NCBI GenBank assembly: GCA_017440425.1
Contig: JAFSHJ010000069.1
Location: 1 to 6,173, forward strand
Direction of reading: 5' to 3'
Origin: Oscillospiraceae bacterium
Lineage (GTDB): Bacteria; Bacillota; Clostridia; Oscillospirales; Ruminococcaceae
Length of the DNA: 6,173 nt
Numbering within the stretch: position 1 is the first letter of the stretch; the number at the start of each line of letters is the position of its first letter. Of the stretch, positions 1-4,893 are shown piece by piece. Made by a program: the position numbers and the translations under genes. The notes beneath the pieces are model-generated. The model ran no database searches, was not told the origin of the DNA, and saw nothing but the letters and a program-made list of their open reading frames with translations.

Positions 1-1076
1 AAATATTCGAATATTCTGGATATGAGTTCAACATCAACTCTCCCAAGCAGCTGGGCGAGGTGCTCTTTGTCAAGCTGGGTCTCCCTGCAAAGAAAAAGAC
101 CAAGAGCGGCTATTCCACCACTGCGGACGTGCTGGAGGAGCTTCGCGGACACCATCCCATAATTGATGAGATACTGCGGTTCCGCAAGCTTTCCAAGCTC
201 AACTCCACCTATGTTGAGGGACTTCTCAAAACGGTGGATGCAGATGGCAGAATAAGAACCAGCTTCATCCAAACCGAGACAAGAACGGGCAGAATAAGCT
301 CGGTGGAGCCCAATTTGCAGAATATTCCCGTGCGCACCAAAGAGGGCGAGCATCTGCGTGAGTTTTTTGTTGCGGACGAGGGCAAACTGCTGCTAGATGC
401 AGACTATTCGCAGATAGAGCTGCGCATACTTGCCCACATTGCAAAGGACGAGGAGATGACCAAAGCCTTCATCGAGGGAGTGGATATCCACACACTCACC
501 GCATCGCAGGTGTTTGATATGCCGGTGGAATACGTCACTCCGCTGATGCGCCGTCAGGCAAAGGCGGTCAACTTCGGCATCGTCTACGGCATAAGCGCAT
601 TCTCGCTTTCTGGTCATATCGGTGTCACCGTGGCGCAGGCAGATGCCTATATAAAGGGCTATTTCAACCTCTACAAGGGCGTAAAAAAATATATGGAAGA
701 GGTTGTGGCAGGCGCAAAAGAAAACGGCTATGTCACCACGCTGATGGGTCGCCGAAGATATCTTCCCGAGCTCGTTTCCGGCAAAGGTCCCATGAAGGCC
801 TTCGGCGAGCGTGTTGCCCGCAATATGCCCATTCAGGGCAGCGCAGCAGATATAATCAAGCTGGCAATGATCAGGGTGTACGACCGTCTGCGCGAAAACA
901 ACATGAAGACAAAACTCATCCTGCAGGTGCACGATGAACTTATCCTTGAGACCACACCTGATGAAAAGGAGCGCGCCGAGGAGATACTCCGCACCGAGAT
1001 GATGAATGCGGCACAGTTGGCTGTTCCGCTGGAGGTGGATGTTCATTCCGGCAAAAACTGGCTGGAGGCAAAATAG
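1..1076 (+). CDS. polA: DNA polymerase I, C-terminal polymerase domain (5' truncated by window edge)
   Basis: Family A DNA polymerase, used for gap filling in repair and for Okazaki fragment processing in the cytoplasm. The reading frame is open from base 3 to the TAG at 1074-1076, giving 357 visible residues. A full-length protein is usually about 850-900 residues, so the 5' nuclease, the 3' exonuclease-like domain and part of the thumb lie upstream of the window. All three palm/finger signatures are intact. Motif A (DYSQIELR) is at 402-425 and carries the first metal-binding Asp. Motif B (RRQAKAVNFGIVYG) is at 549-590 with the O-helix Arg, Lys and Tyr. Motif C (VHDE) is at 927-938 with the second catalytic Asp. 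The TGRISS...NLQNIPVR primer/template-binding block precedes motif A. A GTG at base 60 could be mistaken for a start, but homology continues upstream of it (EFNINSPKQLGEVLF). Proofreading status cannot be judged. Identification is essentially certain. Confidence 0.97.
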   Translation, partial: IFEYSGYEFNINSPKQLGEVLFVKLGLPAKKKTKSGYSTTADVLEELRGHHPIIDEILRFRKLSKLNSTYVEGLLKTVDADGRIRTSFIQTETRTGRISSVEPNLQNIPVRTKEGEHLREFFVADEGKLLLDADYSQIELRILAHIAKDEEMTKAFIEGVDIHTLTASQVFDMPVEYVTPLMRRQAKAVNFGIVYGISAFSLSGHIGVTVAQADAYIKGYFNLYKGVKKYMEEVVAGAKENGYVTTLMGRRRYLPELVSGKGPMKAFGERVARNMPIQGSAADIIKLAMIRVYDRLRENNMKTKLILQVHDELILETTPDEKERAEEILRTEMMNAAQLAVPLEVDVHSGKNWLEAK

Positions 1077-1086
1077 AACAATAAAA

Positions 1087-1092
1087 AAGGAG
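1087..1092 (+). promoter_or_regulatory. Ribosome binding site fixing a GTG start for the lipoprotein
   Basis: AAGGAG lies 9 nt before the GTG at 1102. It selects that GTG over the out-of-frame GTG at 1100, which meets a stop at once. No ATG exists nearby in the lipoprotein frame, and the GTG gives a textbook lipoprotein signal peptide. Confidence 0.8.
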
Positions 1093-1101
1093 TGATACTG
1101 T

Positions 1102-1989
1102 GTGAAAAAGCTGACAGCGTTGATTTTGGTCTTGGTCTGTATGTTTGGTTTGGCAGGTTGTTCCCCAAAAAACACGGAAAAAGGCAAAGCTGTGTTTGAA
1201 ACGGAAAATATTGAGTCTGTCACATTTTACAGTATTGCACCGAAAGAAGAGATAAAAGTTCCGGAGAAACATCTTGCAGAAATTGCAGAGTGGCTGGGAA
1301 CATTCAAAATTGCCGAAAAAGCAGGCGACATATTGCCTCCCGGTGCAGACAGCAAGTTCGTAACGATAGAATATTCCGACGGAACGGTTGTTTACAGCAG
1401 CCTTTCAACAATTACTGTTGACGGCACCGTTTATCTTACGGAGCACGAAAGAGAGCCGGAATGCTATTTTGATTTGGCTGACGAGGATTTAAGTGCAAAG
1501 ACACAGTCTGTTATGGTGTTGGAAACCACGGTATGCTATGCGAACTGGTCTGAGGATGCTTTTATTTACAACAGTGCGCTGAATGCAGATAAAATGATTG
1601 CAGGAGCAAAGCATTTTCCAATCTTTAAAATGGATACAAAGCAGGATGTGGAACAGTTTAAAGCAGATTTCGGCGAGATTCTCTCGATGAACCAGGGCTA
1701 TAACGAGATTCCGTCCTTTGAAGAGGCAATCTCAAAATATGACGAAGCTTTCTTTGAAGAAAATTCGCTGTTGATAGTTTACGTGGATGCAGGCAGCGGT
1801 TCATTCAGGTTTGATGCAGATAACATTTCCTGCGATGAAGAGAGCCTTTGTGTTCATATCAGGCAGAAAAATAATCCGGAAGTCTGTACCGCCGACATGG
1901 CGGGGTGGTTTGTTATGGTTGCTGTCAAAGATAGCGAGATAAGCTGCTGCAAATCTTTTGATGCCGATTTTGTGGGGATAATAGAATAA
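1102..1989 (+). CDS. Putative secreted lipoprotein of unknown function
   Basis: A protein of 295 residues starting at GTG. Residues 1-20 form a type II signal peptide: KK, a hydrophobic core (about 4-16), then lipobox LAGC with Cys20 as the predicted lipidated residue. The mature protein should be tethered to the outer face of the membrane. A short charged linker is followed by what look like two globular parts. Residues about 35-130 are beta-rich. Residues about 170-290 contain YDEAFFEENSLLIVYV (213-228), a GSGS turn (231-234) and TADMAGWFVMV (263-273). That second pattern recalls a domain seen in many uncharacterised clostridial lipoproteins and is loosely similar to PrcB-type C-terminal domains; this is from memory and no search was run. 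The mature chain holds seven further cysteines (121, 145, 244, 250, 262, 282, 283), unusual for an exported protein. The gene sits 25 bp after polA with no terminator between, so read-through transcription is likely. Substrate and role are unknown. Confidence 0.85.
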   Translation: MKKLTALILVLVCMFGLAGCSPKNTEKGKAVFETENIESVTFYSIAPKEEIKVPEKHLAEIAEWLGTFKIAEKAGDILPPGADSKFVTIEYSDGTVVYSSLSTITVDGTVYLTEHEREPECYFDLADEDLSAKTQSVMVLETTVCYANWSEDAFIYNSALNADKMIAGAKHFPIFKMDTKQDVEQFKADFGEILSMNQGYNEIPSFEEAISKYDEAFFEENSLLIVYVDAGSGSFRFDADNISCDEESLCVHIRQKNNPEVCTADMAGWFVMVAVKDSEISCCKSFDADFVGIIE

Positions 1990-1998
1990 CCAAAAGAA

Positions 1999-2032
1999 AA
2001 AGCCAAGCTTTTCAGCTTGGCTTTAATTTTTT
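1999..2032. terminator. Bidirectional intrinsic terminator between convergent genes
   Basis: A perfect 11-bp stem (1999-2009 with 2014-2024, core AGCCAAGCT) has a 4-nt loop. It is followed by a T-run at 2027-2032 on the plus strand and preceded by an A-rich run at 1992-2001, which is a U-tract for the minus strand. It lies 9 bp after the lipoprotein stop and 10 bp after the alpha-galactosidase stop, so it can end both transcripts. Confidence 0.9.
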
Positions 2033-2042
2033 GCAGTTGCAG

Positions 2043-3845
2043 TTATTCAACAAAAGCAAGGAAGGATTCGTGTGCAAGCAGAGGAACTGTCAGCTTGCCG
2101 TCAGCGAGGGTGAACTCCTTGTCGGAGTTGAGCTTTGCGGCATCGCAGTCGATGGTCTTGAGCATGGGCTCATCCTCCCAGTTGATGATGAGCAGCGTCT
2201 TTGCAGACTTCCAAACAGAGGGGAGACGCTTGTCATCGGGGAGATAGCAGGGACGGCATTCTTCGGCGGCAGCTGCAAATGCATTTTCAATGATAGAGAT
2301 GCCCTTCTCGTTCAAAACAGACATTCTGTCGGAGAGGAAGATGTTTCCGCCGCTGATAGCAACAAGGTTGGCCCAGGTTTCGGCTTCAACAGCATCAAAC
2401 TGGTCGCCGTTTCTCCAGCGTGTGGCAAAATATTCGCTGTTGGTCATCTCACGGCGGCGTTTGACGGCGACATATTTGGGTTCCGGCTCCCAGATGAGAG
2501 GCTCGTTGGAGGTCTCACTGCCGCGAACAACAAGGAAGTCGGGGTCAATGCGTGTAACGACGTTGTTGTACTGCCAGGTCCAGGAGAGGGATTCGGCGAT
2601 CCAGCGCACGTGACCGAAATGGTTGTGAATATCGATACCGATGCGCATGGAGGGAGCAATATCCGCGCCGCACTGAATTGGGAGGGAGCATCCGAGGATA
2701 ACCGCATCGGGACCGGTGCAGGCTTTGATCTCTTCAATGAGCTGTGCAAGTGCGGTGTAGGGAGTGGCGGCTTTGTCGTAGAACTTTTTCAGTGTAAGCA
2801 GGCAGGAGAGATAGTCGATCTTAAACAGACGGTAGCCGCAGGAATAGAGATACTTGTAGTTGTTGAGGATGAATGCCTTTGCATCGGGGTGAGTGGGGTC
2901 GAGCACATAGGTACCGTAAATTTCGCGGGCATATTCGCCGTCATCTTTCTTCATCAGCCACTCGGTGCGGTTTTCAAAGCCTTCGCAGGAGTCCTTCATA
3001 AGAATAGGTGCCATCCAGATACCGGGCATAAAACCGGCCTCGGCAATGCGCTTGGCAACGTAGTCAAGACCGCAGGCGAATTTCTCGTTTTCTGTCCAGA
3101 TGCCCCATTCCTTCTGCCAGCCGTCATCCAGAACAATGTAATCCAGCTTGTCGGCAAAGGACATTTTGCTCAGCGCTTCAATGTTTTCAAAAATATCTTC
3201 GGGCTTTACTCGGTCGAGATAGTAGTCCCAGGAGTTCCAACCGATAAGCTTGGGCATGGGGAAGGTGCTCTGGGGAAGCATTCCGCGGTAGATGTCGTAG
3301 AGCTCGTCAACGGTTACGTCTTCAATGAAGAGTGCACGGTCGGAGGAGAAGGTGTTTTTGGCCTTCATGCCCTCGGTCAACTCTGTTTTGGCAGAGAATT
3401 CAAAGGAGCTGCCGCACTTTTTGGCGCATACTCCCACAATGTTGGCATAGGGAGAGACCATAGCCAAAGCAAAACCACGGGCGGTAAAATCACCGAAAAG
3501 ACCGGTGCAGTCGGCATAACGCTCTTCGTTTTCTGCAAATTCGCTGGGATATCTGCTCTCGGAGCGGGTCCAGGAGTTGATATAGAAGGGCAGGCGGTCG
3601 GTCTTCTTCAAATTGTCAACGGCAAAATAAAGGGTGTCGATGCGGTCGAGTGCCAGCGGTTTGTCGCTCTCTGCAGAGAGGGTGATGACGGTGCCCTTGG
3701 AAAGCGCCTCAAAGTTCCAGCTGATGTTTATGCCTTCAACGGCTGTTTTGTAGGTTGTGGTGTTTCCGTTGGTTTCGCCCGTGAGCTCGGAGCGCATTAC
3801 TGTTACGGTTTTATCGGCAAAATAAAGTCTGAATCCAAGTTCCAT
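2043..3845 (-). CDS. Alpha-galactosidase, glycoside hydrolase family 36
   Basis: Retaining hydrolase expected to release terminal alpha-linked galactose from melibiose or raffinose-type sugars. It has 600 residues and no signal peptide, so it is cytosolic and would act on imported oligosaccharides. Layout: N-terminal beta-sandwich (about 1-190), TIM barrel (about 198-470) opening with GWNSWD (202-207), and a C-terminal beta domain to the end. Clan GH-D landmarks are LDDGW (239-243), GIWMAP (275-280), FKIDY (341-345) with predicted nucleophile Asp344, ILGC (383-386), and RIGID (401-405) with predicted acid/base Asp405. The 61-residue spacing of the two Asp fits the short GH36 enzyme of Thermotoga maritima (Asp327/Asp387), whose motifs it resembles; it is shorter than the roughly 700-730-residue bacterial enzymes. 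The ATG at 3845 is preceded by AAAAGGAG at about 7 nt. The frame stays open further upstream, but that extension does not look like protein. No sugar transporter or regulator lies nearby. Action on another alpha-linked sugar cannot be excluded. Confidence 0.9.
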   Translation of the reverse strand: MELGFRLYFADKTVTVMRSELTGETNGNTTTYKTAVEGINISWNFEALSKGTVITLSAESDKPLALDRIDTLYFAVDNLKKTDRLPFYINSWTRSESRYPSEFAENEERYADCTGLFGDFTARGFALAMVSPYANIVGVCAKKCGSSFEFSAKTELTEGMKAKNTFSSDRALFIEDVTVDELYDIYRGMLPQSTFPMPKLIGWNSWDYYLDRVKPEDIFENIEALSKMSFADKLDYIVLDDGWQKEWGIWTENEKFACGLDYVAKRIAEAGFMPGIWMAPILMKDSCEGFENRTEWLMKKDDGEYAREIYGTYVLDPTHPDAKAFILNNYKYLYSCGYRLFKIDYLSCLLTLKKFYDKAATPYTALAQLIEEIKACTGPDAVILGCSLPIQCGADIAPSMRIGIDIHNHFGHVRWIAESLSWTWQYNNVVTRIDPDFLVVRGSETSNEPLIWEPEPKYVAVKRRREMTNSEYFATRWRNGDQFDAVEAETWANLVAISGGNIFLSDRMSVLNEKGISIIENAFAAAAEECRPCYLPDDKRLPSVWKSAKTLLIINWEDEPMLKTIDCDAAKLNSDKEFTLADGKLTVPLLAHESFLAFVE

Positions 3846-3909
3846 ATCAAAACTCCTTTTCGTTTTTATCCAAGGAAGGACAGCCTCAAAATCAGCTTGT
3901 CCCTGATTA

Positions 3910-3921
3910 AATGATATCATT
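3910..3921. repeat. 12-bp perfect palindrome over the -10 of the alpha-galactosidase promoter
   Basis: AATGATATCATT is fully self-complementary and covers the -10 hexamer TATCAT. A short AT-rich dyad here could be an operator for a repressor. It could also be chance in AT-rich promoter DNA, and no known operator consensus is matched. Confidence 0.35.
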
Positions 3922-3939
3922 GATTGGCTCAAAAAACAA
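3911..3939 (-). promoter_or_regulatory. Probable sigma-A promoter of the alpha-galactosidase gene
   Basis: Reading the minus strand, TTGTTT (3939-3934) and TATCAT (3916-3911) are separated by 17 nt. The -10 matches consensus at 5 of 6 positions and the -35 only at its first three bases, as expected of a promoter that might need activation. The predicted start near 3904 gives a leader of about 60 nt before the ATG at 3845. Confidence 0.5.
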
Positions 3940-4020
3940 GGTGATTTTGTTTCTGAAACCGTCATATATGTTGCAAAATAAGCCGTCATGCAGTACAACT
4001 ATTGACAATGAACCGCAATA

Positions 4021-4049
4021 CTGACAAAATGAGAATAAATGCCTATAAA
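4021..4049 (+). promoter_or_regulatory. Probable sigma-A promoter of the 46-codon gene
   Basis: CTGACA (4021-4026) and TATAAA (4044-4049) are 17 nt apart, and each matches consensus at 5 of 6 positions. The predicted start near 4056 leaves about 30 nt of leader. A perfect TTGACA at 4002-4007 has only CAAAAT at the right distance (4025-4030), so it may be a weaker alternative. This promoter is divergent from the alpha-galactosidase promoter. Confidence 0.6.
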
Positions 4050-4086
4050 ACAATAATGGCAAAATAAAACGATGGGAGTATGAAAA

Positions 4087-4227
4087 ATGAACGAAAAAGA
4101 GAAAAAAGTATTGGAAGAAAAGTTAATAATTATTGAAAAAATTAAACGGCTTACACCGGAACAGCTGGCAGAGTTTAATCAAAGAGTGTATGAGCTGCTG
4201 GGCGTGAAACCAAAAAGCGAAGCTTAA
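4087..4227 (+). CDS. Small charged protein of 46 residues, function unknown
   Basis: The protein starts MNEKEKKVLEEK and ends GVKPKSEA. It is rich in Lys and Glu, has no cysteine and no membrane segment, and should be cytosolic. Two helices are suggested by eye: residues about 2-21, amphipathic, and about 23-39, beginning with the helix cap LTPEQLAEF. The support for a real gene is its complete unit: a good promoter at 4021-4049, GGGAG at 4074-4078 with 8 nt to the ATG at 4087, and an intrinsic terminator. An ATG at 4080 lies 1 nt from the Shine-Dalgarno and opens an 18-codon frame, so it was not chosen. Oddly, the last codons and the TAA form the terminator hairpin itself. I do not recognise a family; the two-helix shape would suit a small protein-binding or regulatory peptide, but this is speculation. 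Confidence 0.65.
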   Translation: MNEKEKKVLEEKLIIIEKIKRLTPEQLAEFNQRVYELLGVKPKSEA

Positions 4228-4239
4228 TGCTTCGCTTTT
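4213..4239. terminator. Intrinsic terminator overlapping the end of the 46-codon gene
   Basis: A perfect 11-bp stem (4213-4223 with 4229-4239, core AGCGAAGC) has a 5-nt loop that holds the stop codon. Its right arm ends in TTTT, followed by ATT. The A-run on the left arm gives a U-tract on the minus strand, so the hairpin could also stop transcripts arriving from the small RNA side. Confidence 0.8.
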
Positions 4240-4283
4240 ATTCTTCGGTGCATATGGGAGATGCGGTTATAATTTGAAACGAT

Positions 4284-4350
4284 AAAAACAGAGCCTGCCG
4301 GTGGACAGATTGGAAATAGATCCTCCCCGTCAGTACCAGTCACAGACTCT
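4284..4350 (-). ncRNA. Putative independent small RNA with rod-like fold, about 67 nt
   Basis: Read on the minus strand from 4350, the RNA begins AGAGUCUG and its 3' arm CAGGCUCU (4297-4290) pairs with it over 8 bp including one G-U. Further helices follow inside: nt 12-16 with 49-53 (5 bp), nt 20-25 with 42-47 (6 bp, two G-U), a purine-rich internal loop (G26 A27 / A40 A41), and nt 28-30 with 37-39 capped by a 6-nt loop. Nearly the whole molecule is one interrupted hairpin, followed directly by GUUUUU, so the structure doubles as its own terminator. The 5' base of the closing helix is exactly where the upstream promoter should start transcription. The 5' arm carries GGGGAGG, which resembles a Shine-Dalgarno, but no start codon follows at a useful distance. 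I do not recognise it as tRNA, SRP RNA, 6S, tmRNA, T-box or a common riboswitch. A trans-acting regulatory RNA is the simplest reading. Expression is inferred, not shown. Confidence 0.6.
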
Positions 4351-4356
4351 ATAATT

Positions 4357-4385
4357 AGTATACTGGATTTGTGGGAATTTGTCAA
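4357..4385 (-). promoter_or_regulatory. Near-consensus sigma-A promoter for the putative small RNA
   Basis: On the minus strand, TTGACA (4385-4380, perfect) and TATACT (4362-4357, 5 of 6) are separated by exactly 17 nt. Six bases separate the -10 from base 4350, the first base of the folded RNA. It is one of the two best promoter matches in the window, and no protein-coding gene lies downstream of it on that strand. Confidence 0.75.
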
Positions 4386-4478
4386 GAATACGGCATGGAA
4401 GAGCTTGCACAAGAGCGGGTAACCGATAAAAATCTGTTGAAGAGTATTTTGAAAATATCGTGAAGCATTAAGTGTAAG
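4386..4478. other. Spacer with no recognisable gene
   Basis: Between the small RNA promoter and the tandem repeat I see no supported gene or RNA. A 22-codon plus-strand frame (ATG 4395, stop 4461-4463) has no ribosome binding site. The minus-strand frames crossing here run into the tRNA. It may be the residue of an old insertion beside the tRNA, but nothing in it proves this. Confidence 0.5.
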
Positions 4479-4499
4479 GTTGCCAACACGTTGCCAACA
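4479..4499. repeat. Tandem direct repeat GTTGCCAACA x2
   Basis: Two identical 10-bp copies (4479-4488 and 4490-4499) are separated by 1 bp, so they repeat every 11 bp, close to one helical turn. Each copy contains the dyad GTTG-C-CAAC. They lie about 50 bp beyond the 3' end of the tRNA-Lys gene, the side where site-specific integrases usually leave attachment sites. Integrase arm-type or other protein-binding sites are possible, but no integrase gene is in the window. Confidence 0.55.
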
Positions 4500-4504
4500 A
4501 AACC

Positions 4505-4545
4505 AAAAAACATAAAACCCCGAACGCATTTGCATTCGGGGTTTT
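4505..4545 (-). terminator. Intrinsic terminator of the tRNA-Lys transcript
   Basis: On the minus strand a 14-bp stem (4545-4532 with 4527-4514, core ACCCCGAA, one G-U) has a 4-nt loop. It is followed by U-rich sequence with a T6 run at 4510-4505. The mismatch at 4525/4534 is G-U only when transcribed from the minus strand and would be A-C on the plus strand, which supports the assigned direction. The stem begins at the base right after the encoded CCA. Confidence 0.88.
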
Positions 4546-4621
4546 TGGTGATCCATCGGGGATTCGAACCCCGGACACCTTGATTAAAAGTCAAGTGCTC
4601 TACCGACTGAGCTAATGGATC
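4546..4621 (-). tRNA. tRNA-Lys (anticodon UUU)
   Basis: A complete cloverleaf of 76 nt including an encoded CCA (4548-4546). The acceptor stem GATCCAT/ATGGATC pairs over 7 bp with discriminator A. The D arm has GCTC/GAGC. The anticodon stem CTTGA/TCAAG carries loop CTTTTAA with anticodon TTT at 4588-4586. The variable loop is 5 nt, and the T arm CGGGG-TTCGAAT-CCCCG is canonical. The unit stands alone with its own promoter and terminator. Confidence 0.97.
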
Positions 4622-4655
4622 ATCTTCGGTCGTGCTGATTTCTCACAGCCTATAT

Positions 4656-4684
4656 ATTATATCAATTTGAGAAGGAAAAGTCAA
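4656..4684 (-). promoter_or_regulatory. Strong sigma-A promoter of tRNA-Lys
   Basis: On the minus strand, TTGACT (4684-4679, 5 of 6) and a perfect TATAAT (4661-4656) are 17 nt apart. The predicted start near 4649 leaves a 5' leader of about 28 nt for RNase P to remove. This strength is typical of stable RNA genes. Confidence 0.85.
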
Positions 4685-4826
4685 TGGAACTCCGGAATTT
4701 ATTTAAAAAACGGCAAAAGTTACATATTTTGTTCTTGTTTATCCCAAGTATAATGTTGTTTTGTATAAAAATATAACGGATAAACCCAGCTGAATGAGAT
4801 AAAAATGGATTGAGGCAGCGCAGCTA

Positions 4827-4855
4827 TGGACATTTTAACTTAAAAGTGATAAAAT
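4827..4855 (+). promoter_or_regulatory. Probable sigma-A promoter of recG
   Basis: TGGACA (4827-4832) and TAAAAT (4850-4855) are separated by 17 nt, and each matches consensus at 5 of 6 positions. The predicted start near 4862 gives a leader of about 32 nt that holds AAAGGAG. A perfect TATAAT at 4749-4754 lacks a -35 at workable spacing and is less likely to be used. Confidence 0.65.
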
Positions 4856-4893
4856 TATTGTGTATGTAAACGTGAAAGGAGCGTGAGTGCAGC

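Noticed and set aside
393..1223. 276-codon minus-strand frame across polA and the lipoprotein start
   Set aside because: Shadow of polA. It crosses two real genes and the gap between them and has no start signal.
2031..3914. 627-codon open frame on the plus strand
   Set aside because: It is antisense to the GH36 gene almost end to end. It has no ribosome binding site, starts in the terminator, and its Gly/Val-rich sequence looks like a complement of biased codons. The opposite strand has clear catalytic motifs.
3846..3998. 51-residue N-terminal extension of the alpha-galactosidase frame
   Set aside because: The extension lies over the predicted promoter, has no GH36-like sequence, and the internal ATG at 3845 has an excellent Shine-Dalgarno.
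4021..4350. Toxin-antitoxin pair made of the 46-codon gene and the small RNA
   Set aside because: The peptide is charged rather than a hydrophobic membrane toxin. The RNA is convergent but does not overlap the gene, and no antisense pairing stretch was seen.
4395..4463. 22-codon plus-strand frame (MEELAQERV...), considered as an integrase tail remnant
   Set aside because: No ribosome binding site, an upstream in-frame stop about 12 codons before, and no motif of a tyrosine or serine recombinase. Too short to assign.
4224..4594. Two minus-strand frames of 110 and 70 codons overlapping the tRNA, its terminator and the small RNA
   Set aside because: They begin inside the tRNA or its flank and translate structured RNA genes. 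There is no ribosome binding site.
4749..4754. Perfect TATAAT as the recG -10
   Set aside because: No -35 hexamer lies 16-18 nt upstream; TTGTTC at 4729 is only 14 nt away. The 4827-4855 pair is better placed and better spaced.
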